From Osedax fenrisi (lineage: Eukaryota; Annelida; Polychaeta; Sabellida; Siboglinidae): 64,000 nucleotides of DNA. The translations under genes and the position numbers were made by a program. Where the stretch lies: the NCBI GenBank assembly GCA_964019155.1, contig OZ025246.1:4047066-4111065 (forward strand), in the 5' to 3' direction. Below, one piece after another: positions 37,985-50,785 of the stretch (within the stretch, counting starts at the first letter, position 1; each line of letters starts with the position of its first letter). Under the pieces are notes generated by a model that was given only the letters and a program-made list of their open reading frames with translations, was not told the origin of the DNA and did not search any database.

Positions 37985-38260
37985 TAAATTATTATTAATT
38001 ATAGACCTTATAGCGATGGTGAAAATAATGCTATAGCATCTGCAAACATAGATTATTTAAGATATTTTCATTAAAGCAATAACCTGAAATCATTTCATTT
38101 AATTTTTAATTTAATCATAGGATTAGTATATAAAATAAATAATAATGGTGAGAGAATGCCACCTTGACGAACACCCTTTGTAATAGGAAAGCTATCCGAT
38201 GATTTTTCATTTAATATAGATCCTTTGATTTCTATACCATTAATTAAATATGTATGAAGG
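37985..38260 (-). pseudogene. Reverse transcriptase fragment with GVRQGGILSP and FADA
   Basis: On the minus strand ITKGVRQGGILSPLLFILYT (near 38200-38115) is an RT palm motif of the QGG type, unlike the PQGS motif of the CR1/L2 copies nearby. MFADAIALFSPS near 38030 is the catalytic motif with the second Asp changed to Ala. Stops separate the parts. It belongs to a different LINE lineage from its neighbours. Confidence 0.75.
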
Positions 38261-38261
38261 A

Positions 38262-38604
38262 ATATTATTATCTTTTACTCTTTGAAATAATATATTAATA
38301 TATAAATATATAAATATATAAATATATATGCGTTTATATTTAGTGATAATATGGAGAGTACTATTACTAAAAATAATAAGGAAATCGAAACTAAAGCATT
38401 ACTGTTAGTAAAAATTAAGTATAATATTAATATTATGATGACGATTAACAATGGTTTATTATGAACCATTAATAGTGATAACACTCTAGTAAGTGTTCGT
38501 ACAATAAGTGATAAACAATAAAACACTACATCAATAATGACTTTAATAATAATAACAACTCTATGATGTATTACTAAATTATTATTTTAAATAAAAACCT
38601 TATA

Positions 38605-38652
<48 letters not shown>

Positions 38653-38921
38653 TATATTGACTTGTGTTATATTTTATAATTCAAATTACTATTAATACTG
38701 ATAATATTAACATATCGTATTATATACACCATTATTAATTATAAACTTAATTTACATAGATTACTACAATATAATATTCATATTGACTTATTTGTTTCAA
38801 ATTATATTCCTTGATACATTTAATCGATACCATTACAATTGATTACACAATTGTGATATAATAATTATAATAATAATATTTTTTAGAAATATTTAACTTA
38901 TATGTTATTTCCCATTAATAT

Positions 38922-39003
<82 letters not shown>

Positions 39004-39094
39004 ATATATATATATCATTTATATCGAATAACAATTGTTAATCTATATGGATTATATTATGTCATTAAATTAATTATATTATGATTAAATAAAC
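38262..39094. other. AT-rich stretch with long (TA)n arrays
   Basis: TA arrays at 38610-38648 and 38924-39014. No gene. Confidence 0.6.
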
Positions 39095-41260
39095 TGTAAA
39101 CCCATAAGTGATTCTCTATTCAATTTAAATGTTAATCTATTTATTAAAGAGATACGTCGATTAAGTTTGGATTTAATGTTATTTATCTGTTTTTTTTCAG
39201 TTGAGATTTTCATCTATAAATATACCCAAAAATAAAATATAGTCAGATTGTTTAATAATTAAATCCTTAATTTTTATATATATTTTATGTTTAATCCGTG
39301 ACCTGTGAAATACAATAAAGTTAGTTTTTTTTCAATATTTAGGTGTAATCTGTTATTACATAACCATTCATGAATAATAAATAAAGTGTCATTAATAATA
39401 TTTTCAAGGTCGGAAATATGTGTATTAGAGAAGGCAATAGTTGTATCATCTTCAAAAAGTGTAAAATAACAAGGATATTGTATGTTTGATAATCATAAAT
39501 AAATGATAAGAATACTATATGTCCTAACACCGAACCCTGCGAAATACCATATTTTATATGTGAGGTAGAAGATATAGATGAATTAAAATGATCATATTGA
39601 TTTCTATTAGTTAAGTAACTCCTAATAAAATCATCACTTAAACCTCTAAAACCATATAAATATAACTGTTCAAGTAAAATGGAATGATCTAGTGAATCAC
39701 ATGCCTTTTTAATATATATAGAGCCTGCCGCGCAATGTTTATCATTATTGGTTTGTAAATATCCAGTACAATACATAAGTGCATCAGTAGTTGATGTAGA
39801 TTCTCTGAAACCAAAATTACACGTTTTTAAAATTTTATTTTTGTTCAAAAAATTTAAAATTCTTATTTTTATTAATTTCTCAAACATTTTAGAGAATTTT
39901 GATATAATAGAAATCGGTCTACAATTTGAATAATAACATCGATTATGTTTCTTATATATAACAATGACCTTAACATTTTTCAATATATTAGGAAATATAC
40001 CCGTATTAATTGAAAGGTTAAATAAATACATAATAATTTGGCTGATCGATGGAATTATTCTTCGTAATAAAGATTAAATCCATGGGAATCCATACTAAAT
40101 TTATCAGAACATTTGTTTACTATATTTTCAATTTCCATTACTGTATAGGTGTAAAGAAAATATAACTTAGCTTAGAAGTAATATTAGTTAATCTGACATT
40201 GTAAAGGTTATGAAAACTATTATTTAGATCAGCTCCAATAATAGTAACATATTTATTAAAATTATTTGAATTTTCAGAATCATATTTATTATTATTCATT
40301 TAAATAGAGTTTTTATCTTTATTCTTAATAAGATTATTTATAACTCTCCATTTACCAGAATAATATGTGTTTTCACATTCTTTATAAATGTTATTTAAAC
40401 AATTTTTATAATTTTTATATTCCATATCTAAGTTTTAATTTATAATAGTTTTTTTGTAAAGTTTATTTTTCTTATGTATACATTTTAGTAGTTCGTAATT
40501 TCGTAATCCATGATTTGTTGTTTATATAAAGCTTATTTTTACTTTTTTTTAAAGGACAACAAATATTATAGAATTTTGTAAAAATGTTGATAAAATGGTT
40601 ATAAGAAATATTAATATTAGAACATGATTAAATATCATTCCAGTCAAAATGGAGAATATAGGTAAGTGGTCTCTAAAATCAGTTATTAAAATACCATTAT
40701 AAATTAGATCTTTGTTAAAATTTGTAAAAATATTATCTATAAGTGAATTTCCATTAGAATACAAATGAGTAAATTTAGTTATTAGTGGTATAAAATTCAT
40801 AGAATAAAATGTGTCAATAAAATACTTGGTTATATTATTATACTATAAATGTAAATTAATATTAAAATTACCTAGAATAAACATATTTATATGCGCAAGG
40901 TTATTAAAATTATTATACATTATATCAGAGAATGTATTTATATTAAAGGAGGGTGATTTATAAATACGAAAAATAAATATATTAGTATTACAAAGAAACA
41001 AACTAAAATATACCGTATCATATTCATCACGTATTGATAAATTTAAATTATCTAATTTATTGAATGTAATTGAATTATGTATATAAATAGAGACACCACA
41101 TCACCGTTGATTGATTCTAGTTGTATATATTGCTGAATACTTTTGTAAATAATAACTATGTTTATTATTCGAGTCCAACCAGGATTCAGTTATAACAATT
41201 GGTACTGAATATAAGGAACAATACAAAAAAAATAAGTTATCTAATCAAAGAAGATGAACA
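39095..41260 (-). pseudogene. Decayed LINE with endonuclease and reverse transcriptase (family G)
   Basis: Minus strand, in order. Endonuclease remnants: MFILGNFNINL near 40890 and NSLIDNIFTNFNKDL with TDFRDHLPIFS near 40660-40770. RT: YSNCRPISIISKFSKMFEKL, FGFRESTSTTDAL, KKACDSLDHSILLEQL and YGISQGSVLGHIVF in the 39339-40031 frame. A frame change follows, then FEDDTTIAF near 39430 (YADD with Ala changed to Glu) and a C-terminal FLGIFIDENLN. Several stops and at least one frameshift show it is inactive. CR1/Jockey-like. Confidence 0.86.
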
Positions 41261-41264
41261 ATAG

Positions 41265-41556
41265 AAATATTAATATTTAAATATTGTTATTTAATGAATC
41301 ATACATTTATCAATACTTCATATTTTAGATAGGTTTATCATACTTTAATATATTATGAATGAATATTAATTTTTATAATTTAATAAATTCTATGCTTACG
41401 GTGCTTACGGTGTACACATTCAATTTGTCTTGATAATATGTATACATAATTTACATCATTCAAATAACTATAATTAATCTCTTATAGTTATGATAAATAA
41501 TTATATAATATACAACATTAATATATCATTATTATTATTTATTAATATAAATACGT

Positions 41557-41597
<41 letters not shown>

Positions 41598-41815
41598 TAA
41601 TATAATATTAGTATTATTTATTTTAATAAATTAATTAAATTATATTTAGTTTTAAATCAAAAGATTCGGTTCAGGGCTTTTTTGATTTTTTTACGAACAC
41701 TTCTCCAGAGATTGTACATGATGTTGAAAATGAAGTTACTGCCTTTGAAGTAGATTTTATTTAATAAATGTATTGTTAATATTACTATTTATAAATGTTC
41801 TGATATAGAAATATA
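41265..41815. other. AT-rich stretch, no gene seen
   Basis: Small (TA)n at 41563-41594. Nothing else supported. Confidence 0.5.
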
Positions 41816-41817
41816 AT

Positions 41818-44765
41818 ATTGATTGATTGATAATTTATTTAAGTTAATACATAGTCGAACATATAATCGAAAGTATAAAATATAAATATTTGCTAACGAT
41901 AACATACGTTATAGAAATAAACAAAGAATAATACGAAATTAAAAAATTAAAGAAATTAAAATGTTTTACAGTTACCGTAAAAATAAACGAAAAATAATCG
42001 AAAGTAGAAATAAATCATATAGGAATAGATAAAAATAAACGAAAAATTATCAAAATAGAAATAAAGATAGCGTAAAAATAATCGAAAATAGAAATAAAAT
42101 ACATTATTTTGTAAGTGGCATCGAAATATTCAATTTCTACTTTAACTTTATAGAATTCTTCTTATCTTTGTACCCTGTTTTAGTAATAAATATTAGTTAT
42201 ATAGTTTAATATTTAATTGTTAAATTTTAAATATATTATAAACATAACATGTTAAAAATCAAATAAACCAATACTAGAATAAAACAAATACAAGAATGAA
42301 ACAAAAAAAGAATGTAATACTTATCAAAATCTGTAATAATAGTAGGTAGTACTTTATAAATTTTATATTTTAATTGTATAATACATTTGAAACATATATA
42401 TATATATATACAAACAGAACAAGTTACAAATAAAATAAACCAATATACCTATACACAAACAGTTAATAACAAAACACACCAATAATATTACGAAACAAAC
42501 AATATAATACTTATCACTATAATCTGAAATAATAGAAAATTATTAATATTGTAGTTTAGTAATATAATACATTTGAAACATATTTACGAAATATATATAA
42601 AACAAACATATATATAATACCGAACAAACAAAAATAAAATAATACTTCCCACTTTATCTGTAATAATAATGAATTATTAATTTTATATTATAATATATTT
42701 GAAATATAGATATAAAAACCCAAATTGTCTATAACAAAAACACATTAAAAAAAACCAGAAGAGATAATGCAATAATTAAGATACAAAATGAATCTTAAAT
42801 CAATATAAAATTATAAATTTCTGTTAAAAAAAAGTTGTTTGTCAAAACAGATTTTGTTTATTTTATTTTTAAAAGATGAAACAAATACAGATTTTATTAT
42901 ATCATTATTTAATGAATTCCATAAATTAACTGATCTATTATTAATTATATTTTTAATTGTATTATCATAATTATGTATTACATTTAATTTTTTACAATTA
43001 CCTCTAGTTCTACAATTATTTGAAATGTTAAGAATATCAGATATATTTATATCTGTATAATTATTTGAAATTTAAAACATTTTAGTTAGATCTATTTTTA
43101 ATCTTCTGAGTTCAAGTGATTCTAATTTAAATTATACCAATCTCTCTATATATGATTTATAATAAATATTTGATGAATTTGTATATCCTAGGCATCTTGT
43201 AATTAATCGTCTAGTAAATAATCGTTGCACTCTTTCAATTTGGTCCATGAGACTACGAATTTTGCTAACCTTTGAAAAAGGTGACCAAATTATGGATGCA
43301 TATTCTAAAATTGGTCTGCAATAAATGTTATATGCATTTAATAATGCTCTAGGGGATTTTGTAGTAATGCATCTAAAAATTGAATTCAGATAAAAATAAG
43401 CTTTTTTACAAATATAATCAATATGTTTATTAAATAAAAGGTTATTTTCAAATATTATTCCTAAATCTTTATAAAAAGTAACGTTTTCTAATTGAATATT
43501 ATTTATAAAATATGTTTATGGAGTTACCTTCCCTAAAGTCATAACTGCACATTTTGATAATGAAATATTTAATTGCCATTTATTTGCCCATTGTGAAAAT
43601 AAATTTAAATTATTTTGTAAAAGAAATCTTTCACTCTCATATGCGTAAGAAAAATATAATTTTGTATCATCGGCAAATAAATCAATATGAATTGTTGAAG
43701 AGAATATACTAGGAAGATCATTAATATATAATAAAAATAAAATTGGACCTACAACCGATCCTTGTGGTACTCCAGATTTTACAATAGAACTATTTGAAAA
43801 AGAATTTTCAACCCTTGTAATTTGAGATCTATTCGATAAAAAAGTATAAAACCATTTTATTATTTTATTAGATATACCGTATGATTTTAATTTAAATAAT
43901 AGTTTTTCATGAGAAAAAACATCAAAAGCTTTTGCAAAATCAATATATATTATATCTACACATTTTTTATTATTCAATTCATTATACCAACATTTTAAAC
44001 ATTTTGTTAATTGTAATTATGTGGATTTTCCACTTATAAAACCATATTGATATTTTGTTAATAAATTATTAGATTTTAAATACAAAATTAATTGTTTAGA
44101 AATAATACGTTCTAATACTCTACACATTACACATGTTATTGAAATAGGCCTATAGTTATTTGAATTTGATGGTTCACCCTTTTTAAAAATTGGTGTGATT
44201 ATAGATTTTTTCCAAATTTTCGGTATATTACCCGATAATAAAGATGAATTAAAAATAATATATAAAGGCCTACATAATTCATTAGATAATAATTTTAACA
44301 TAGAAGATGGTATCCCATCAGTTCCGAAAGTATGTGTAATTTGTAATCTATTTAAAAATATTTTAATTATTTCAAGATTTAAATCAATATTATCAAACTT
44401 TTGTTTAGTTAAATTATAAAATTCGGGTAATTTTCCATTATCATTTTGTTGAATTGAACTAAAATATGAATTTAACATATTTGCTTTGTCGAGATCTGAA
44501 AATAAAACATTATTATTTGATATATCAATTAGAGGAGATACTCCAGATTTTAAATTTTGTCTTTTTTCATAAATTTATAAAACTTTAATTTATTTTTTGA
44601 ATTAATTGCATTAATCTCTCTCTTAAAATTTAAAGATTCTAATTCTTTGGATAATTTTTTTTTGCTTCTATCCAATTATATTTATATTGTAAATTAGTTT
44701 TAGATTTTCGAAATAAATTTTTTACTTGCTTCTTCAATTTCAATATATTCTTCGAAAGTACCTGT
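41818..44765 (-). mobile_element. CR1/Jockey-like LINE, family A copy 1 (5' truncated)
   Basis: Frames at 44017-44478 and 43516-43977 are one RT reading frame split by a single in-frame TAA at 44014-44016. Motifs: FGTDGIPSSMLKLL, IITPIFKKGEPSNSNNYRPI, YIDFAKAFDVFSHEKLL, SGVPQGSVVGPILFLLYIND and LFADDTKLY (intact catalytic motif). The C-terminal RRLITRC region runs to about 42900, and a 3' UTR of about 1 kb ends in (CAAT)n at 41818. The endonuclease is missing. The catalytic residues survive, so decay is fairly recent. A second 3' end of the family lies at 52371-54050. Confidence 0.9.
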
Positions 44766-44777
44766 TTTATTGTATTC

Positions 44778-45208
<431 letters not shown>

Positions 45209-45209
45209 G

Positions 45210-45409
45210 AATTGAATTGAATGCATATTTATTATGAATTTTTCAAGTTCGATTTAGTAATAATATATAACAATATGTAGTGATAAATTCACAAAACGAC
45301 AACAAAACATAGACAGTACACATATAAAAATAACAATAGTAAATTAGAAACGTATTACATGTGCCGGTGATAAAAAAAATTAATAATTAAAATAAATAAT
45401 TTATAAAAT

Positions 45410-45458
<49 letters not shown>

Positions 45459-47800
45459 AAATAAATATTAAGTTATAATTTTTTTAATATGATTTTTAAA
45501 GGTATATAAACTATTTGCTAATACAATATGTTCATCAAGACCATTCCAAATTTTAGCTATTCGATTATTTAGTAGATTTTTTGTTACATTTAGTTTACAT
45601 GTATTCATACTAATTTGCAGAGAATGGCCTCTGGTATTGTAGTTGGTCTTTTTGATATTAATAATAGATGATGTATTCATAGATACCAATCCGTTAAATA
45701 GTTTATATACCATAACAAGATCAAATCTAGTTCTTCTGATTTCTAGAGAATCTATATTTAGGTATATTAATCTTTCATTATAAGTTTTATAAGGTAAACC
45801 GCATCTCTCGATTAATCTTCTCGTAAAGAATTTGTTGACCTTCTCTAGTTTTATCTTCAGTCCTTTGAATGTTCTGTCATATAGTCCCGGATTCCAGACT
45901 GTCGACGCATATTCAAGGTGGGGTCTAGCATATGATATATATGCTTTTCTAATAGCTGGCATATTATTAGTAATGAAATAGCGAAATATACGATTGATAA
46001 CACAATATGCACTTGTACAGCACACACCAATATGTGCAGAGAAATGTAATGATGGAACAAATTTGATACCAAGATCACGATACGATCTACAGTTTACTAT
46101 TGAAACATTATGTATAGTATACAATGGTTTATTAGTATTACCTAATGTAAGAGCAGCAGATTTTTTTGCAGCGTTTTCTAATTGCCAAGAATTAGACCAT
46201 TCATAAAATTTATCAATATTATGTTGTAATTTATATCTATGATCTATGTCATTAGATATAAAACTCAATTTAGTGTCATCCGCGAAAAGATTAATGGATA
46301 TATCTTTATCAATCACTTCGACTAAATAATTGATATATATTAGAAAGAGTAAAGGCCCTATTACAGATCCTTGTGGAACACCAGATATTATTTTAATTGT
46401 ATCATACATTTGATTGTTAACTCTTACTCTTTGATATCTACCAGATAGAAAACTACTTATCCAAGAATGTATGTTACCACCTATACCTAAATTAGTTAAT
46501 TTGACAAGTAATTTACTATGAGATACCTTATCAAAAGCTTTAGCATAGTCAAGATATATGATATCAATAAAACTGCCTTTATCAATTGCAGTAATCCATT
46601 TAGTATAACAATTTAATAGTTGCAGTTCAACAGATTTTTTATGACGGAATCCAAATTGAGAATCAGAAATTAATGAGTTACGTTCTAGATAAAAATTAAT
46701 TTCCTCAACTAATATACGCTCGAATACTCTAGACATAATTGAGGTAATTGAAATCGGACTATAGTTTTCTCTATTTTAAGGGTCACCTTTTTTGAATATC
46801 GGAACTATATAACTTACTTTCCACATGTCAGGACATACACCAGCTGATAAAGTTTTATTAAATAATATCGTAAGTGGAATAGATAGTTCATATGAGAATT
46901 GTTTGTAAAATATTGAAGGGATATTATCTGGTGGCAATGTACATGATAGTGAAAGATTTATTAGATGCTTTCTTATATTATGCCTATAGAATAAAAAGTT
47001 ATTTATAGTTAAATTATGTTTAGGTGGAGATAAATGAGGAATATTATCATTATCATTAATAAATACAGAAGAAAATTGATTATTGAGTATATTAAATTTA
47101 ACTGTATCTGAAAAAAAATATGTATTATCGTCAGATTTAATGGGATTATAGTGGAAAAAGAGGAACATCTTGAATTAATATAATTATAAAATCGTGATTT
47201 ATCATTAGATGATAAAATTAATTTGTCTCTATCGATAGTTAATTTTTTAATGTTATAATCTAATAATTTTTTAATATTTTTCCAATTTATAAAATTATTA
47301 TGTGAATCTAATCTAGTTTTATAATATTTTAAACATTTTACTTTTAAACGTAGAATATATTTTGGATACGTTTTTTTATTTTTGATATGTTTATAAGCTG
47401 GAAAATTATCATTAATAATATTATATAAAGTATTATAAAAAATATTAAACATATTATTAATATCTGTTGAATTAGATAATAATAAATTCCAATCAATAGA
47501 AGAAAGGAATTGATGTATACTATATAAATTAGACTTTCTAAAATTTAGCCCAACTTTTTGATTTATTTTTAAATTAGCTTGGAATGGTAGAGAACATGAA
47601 AATGATATATGGTCACTAATATATTTACCAAATCCAAAAGGTGGACATTCATTAATTTTCGAAATAATCATAGGATTATTGGTTAGTAATAAATCCAGCA
47701 AATTATTATTACGAGTTGGAAAAGTAATTAATTGAATGAGTGAGTTTTCACATAAACTATTTTCAAATTCGCAATATGTTACATTACATTTTTACATTTT
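45210..47800 (-). mobile_element. CR1/Jockey-like LINE, family B (nearly intact RT)
   Basis: The minus-strand frame 45468-46736 (422 aa) gives most of the RT: SRVFERILVEE, FGFRHKKSVELQLL, YLDYAKAFDKVSHSKLL, SGVPQGSVIGPLLFLIYINY, LFADDTKLSF and a full C-terminus. A TAA stop near 46774 separates it from 46776-47168, which holds the RT start with IVPIFKKGDP. A frameshift near 47165 joins that to 47009-47701, the endonuclease end with LLDLLLTNNP and SDHISF plus linker. It is 5' truncated in the endonuclease at about 47800. The 3' UTR ends in (ATTCA)n that passes into the (TTA)n array. Confidence 0.92.
45468..46736 (-). pseudogene. Reverse transcriptase frame of LINE family B
   Basis: 422 residues from the RT fingers to the C-terminal domain, with FADD intact in LFADDTKLSF. 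Upstream stop and frameshift prevent a full ORF2, so it is classed as a broken gene although this frame is long. Confidence 0.88.
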
Positions 47801-47860
47801 TCGGTTTTCGGACTGCAAACTGTGCTTATAAAGCAATCGGCCGTCCATATATATATTAAG

Positions 47861-50752
47861 TTAATGTTTCATATTAAATAGGTAGGTTTTCAGTAGTTTC
47901 TTGAAGTTGGGAGTTGATGGTGTAATACGGATGGATGTGGGGAGAGTGTTCCACGAGTATGGGACGGATATTGCCCATGCTCGAGTGTTGGTTGAATGTA
48001 ATTTGTGTTTAGGAGGAAGTTGAAGTAGAAACGTATTGGTGGAGCGTGTAGTGGTACTAGTTGGTAATTTAAGTTTGAGTAGGGATGCTAGGTAGTCAGG
48101 AGAGTCATGGTGGATTGCTTTATGAGCCAGTAGTAGAGTTTTATATAGGATTCTATGGCGTGCAGGTAGCCAGTGGAGTTTAACTAAGAATGGAGATATA
48201 TGAGTGTGGGAGTATTTTGGTATGTTGAATATACACCTAGCTATAGAATTTTGAAGAATTTGTAGTTTAGTAATATACGATGAGGGGGTATTATAAAGGA
48301 TAAAATTGCAGTAGTCGAATAGAGGTAGGATGTAAGCAGAAGCTATAATAGTAGCAGTGGATATTGATATTGAATGACGAATAAGGCGTAGTGAATGTAG
48401 TTGATAGTTTAATAGTTTTGTTATGTGGGACAGTTGTCTGTAAAAATTAAAAGTATTGTCAAATATAACACCAAGATTTTTGACATGGGTTGAGTACATG
48501 ATGAGCTGTCCATTAATGTTAATTGGAGTGGGAGTTGGTAACGTTTTACTTCGGAGTGGAAAGTGAAGGAATATAGCCTCGGTTTTAATTGGGTTAAAGA
48601 CGAGGGAGTTTATTGTGAGCCAGTTATGAATGGTGGTAATAGTAGAGGAGAGGATGTCGGGTGCAAAATTAACGTTTTCTGTACATTTTACATAAAGTTG
48701 TATGTCGTCTGCATATGTATGGAAGCTAACTGGAGAATTCGAGATAAGGTGGAGAAGGGGAATTAGGTAAATGTTAAAGAGTATTGGTCCAAGGACTGAC
48801 CATTGGGGAACACCGTGTGTTACAAGACGGGAAGATGAACGGGTTGAGTGAACTAAAACTGAGGAAGTTCGGTTGGTTATGAATGAGGATAGCCATTTGT
48901 GTGCAGTACCAGTGATACCTATAGATGTAAGACGGTGTATGAGAATCGTGTGGTCAATAGTGTCAAACGCAGAGGAGAGATCAAGTAGTGCGAGAATTGT
49001 GCCATTTTTGTTATCAAGGTTAGTGAGAATATCACTGGATATCTTCGCTAGTGCGGTTTCTGTTGATTTGGAAGGAAGATATGCACTTTGGAAGATATGA
49101 GGGATTTTGTGTGATATTAAATAAGACGTTAGTTGTTTCGCGACGATTCGTTCCAAAGTTTTGGAAAATATCGACAGGTTTGAGATTGGACGATAATTGT
49201 TGAGGCTCTGAGGGTCAAGGTTTGGTTTCTTAAGGAGGGGTGTAATGAGTGCATGTTTATAGGATGTTGGAAACGTACCGGATTCGAGGGATTCACAGAA
49301 TATATTATTGAGAGGGATAGTGAGGGATTCAGTGATTTCGTGTAAAAGGGAAAGAGGAATAGGGTCAAGATGAGATGAACTTTTAGTTGCTTTAAGAAGT
49401 GTGCCTATGTCTGACATGGAAGGGACTGAAAATACATTAAGTGAGTGAGTTGGCATGGTGGGGGTTATTAAAGTGGTATATCGTGGGAGATTGATGAGAG
49501 TACGTGTAAGCTTATGATGGAAATAGTCATCAAAAGTTGATGATAAGGTGTCTGGTGGAAAGTCGGGTAAAGTTTTCTTTTTATTACGCCCAAGGAGTTT
49601 CGAACAAATGGTGAACGTTTTCTTTTGATCTGATGAGCATGATTCCAGAGAGGCAGTAATATGAAGCGATTTTGCAATTAAGAGATCACGTCTATGTTTG
49701 GACTTGAACAGTTGATAAAGCGCAAGAATAGATTCAGATTTTGATTTAATCAATTTCTTTTCAAGTGTACGCAATTTACGCTTTTGTTTTAGGAGTGCGA
49801 GGGTATACCAGGAAGTGTCAAGTCTAAGGAAGGATTTTTTAATAATTATTGGAGCGTGGGAATCGAGGGTACTTGAAAGAGTGGTAAATAATTCATCAGG
49901 TGAGTTATGTGGGAGGGTTAGGAAGTCTCTGATGAAATCGTGAGTGTTGATGATTTTTGTTTTGCGGAAAGAACGAGTGATAGTGGGGTGGGGAGGTTTA
50001 AGGGATTGGAGGGTAAAAAATATAATGTGATGATCAGAAATACAAGGGCCAACAGAGTGAGAACAAATCAAGTTGGATGACTTATGGGAAATGAGGAGAT
50101 CGAGTGTATTCCCATATTTGTGTGTGGGGTAAGTATTATGAAGTTTAAGATTGGAGGATGACAGTATATTGAGTAGAGATTTAGAATGATTAGTTGATAG
50201 GTTAGTAGCAATATTAAAATCACCTATAATGATATTAGATTCAGACATTAGATGGGTGAATGAATAAAATTCAGAGAGGAATAAAGGAATTGAGGAAGAG
50301 GGGGGTCGGTAAAAAAGTGATATATTAAAAGTCTTGGAGTATGGGGGACTAATGGAACAGGTAAACGCCTCAGAGTGATCATTATTATGGTCACGTAGAG
50401 GGGATACATGAAGGGAGGATTTAAAGATAATGCCAATACCTCCTCCATAATTATTGGTATTACGTCTAGGTAAATGAGAAAAAGAGTAAGGACCAGTATT
50501 CAGAGATGATATAAGGGGTATGTCATCAGGCATAATCCATGTTTCAGTGATGAATATAAGATCAAGGTCATGTTCTGCAGCAAGTTCTAAGATAAGTGGA
50601 ATCTTGTTACGGATGGAGCAGGTGTTTAATAATGCAAATTTAATTAGGCAGTTATGGCGTTCTGGGGAAGATGGGGACAATGGAGTTAAAAGTGTAGATG
50701 GGGATTGCAGTGTGTGAATGGTCAGATTTGTGGAAGTGGTTTTGCAAAGCAT
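47861..50752 (-). CDS. L2 LINE ORF2: APE endonuclease and reverse transcriptase (963 aa)
   Basis: The N-terminal third is an apurinic-type endonuclease: LLNTCSIRNK, FITETW, a GGGIGI glycine turn, YRPPSSS, IIGDFNIA, LDLLIS and SDHHIIFF in the expected order. The RT follows: ITPLLKKP, NNYRPISNLSIFSKTLERIV, LLDLSSAFDTIDHTIL, HGVPQWSVLGPILFNIYL and YADDIQLYVK (YADD at residues 680-683). A C-terminal domain with YSWNTLPTSI completes it. The LDLSSAFDTIDH and YADDIQLY forms are typical of the L2 clade. The frame is fully open. The usual PQG of the GVPQGSVLGP motif is PQW here, a change at a conserved glycine that may impair activity. The start lies 33 bp after the ORF1 stop. Whether translation starts at 50752 is uncertain. 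Confidence 0.93.
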   Translation of the reverse strand: MLCKTTSTNLTIHTLQSPSTLLTPLSPSSPERHNCLIKFALLNTCSIRNKIPLILELAAEHDLDLIFITETWIMPDDIPLISSLNTGPYSFSHLPRRNTNNYGGGIGIIFKSSLHVSPLRDHNNDHSEAFTCSISPPYSKTFNISLFYRPPSSSIPLFLSEFYSFTHLMSESNIIIGDFNIATNLSTNHSKSLLNILSSSNLKLHNTYPTHKYGNTLDLLISHKSSNLICSHSVGPCISDHHIIFFTLQSLKPPHPTITRSFRKTKIINTHDFIRDFLTLPHNSPDELFTTLSSTLDSHAPIIIKKSFLRLDTSWYTLALLKQKRKLRTLEKKLIKSKSESILALYQLFKSKHRRDLLIAKSLHITASLESCSSDQKKTFTICSKLLGRNKKKTLPDFPPDTLSSTFDDYFHHKLTRTLINLPRYTTLITPTMPTHSLNVFSVPSMSDIGTLLKATKSSSHLDPIPLSLLHEITESLTIPLNNIFCESLESGTFPTSYKHALITPLLKKPNLDPQSLNNYRPISNLSIFSKTLERIVAKQLTSYLISHKIPHIFQSAYLPSKSTETALAKISSDILTNLDNKNGTILALLDLSSAFDTIDHTILIHRLTSIGITGTAHKWLSSFITNRTSSVLVHSTRSSSRLVTHGVPQWSVLGPILFNIYLIPLLHLISNSPVSFHTYADDIQLYVKCTENVNFAPDILSSTITTIHNWLTINSLVFNPIKTEAIFLHFPLRSKTLPTPTPININGQLIMYSTHVKNLGVIFDNTFNFYRQLSHITKLLNYQLHSLRLIRHSISISTATIIASAYILPLFDYCNFILYNTPSSYITKLQILQNSIARCIFNIPKYSHTHISPFLVKLHWLPARHRILYKTLLLAHKAIHHDSPDYLASLLKLKLPTSTTTRSTNTFLLQLPPKHKLHSTNTRAWAISVPYSWNTLPTSIRITPSTPNFKKLLKTYLFNMKH

Positions 50753-50785
50753 ATTTTTATTTGTGTGGACTTTTGGAATTGAGTG

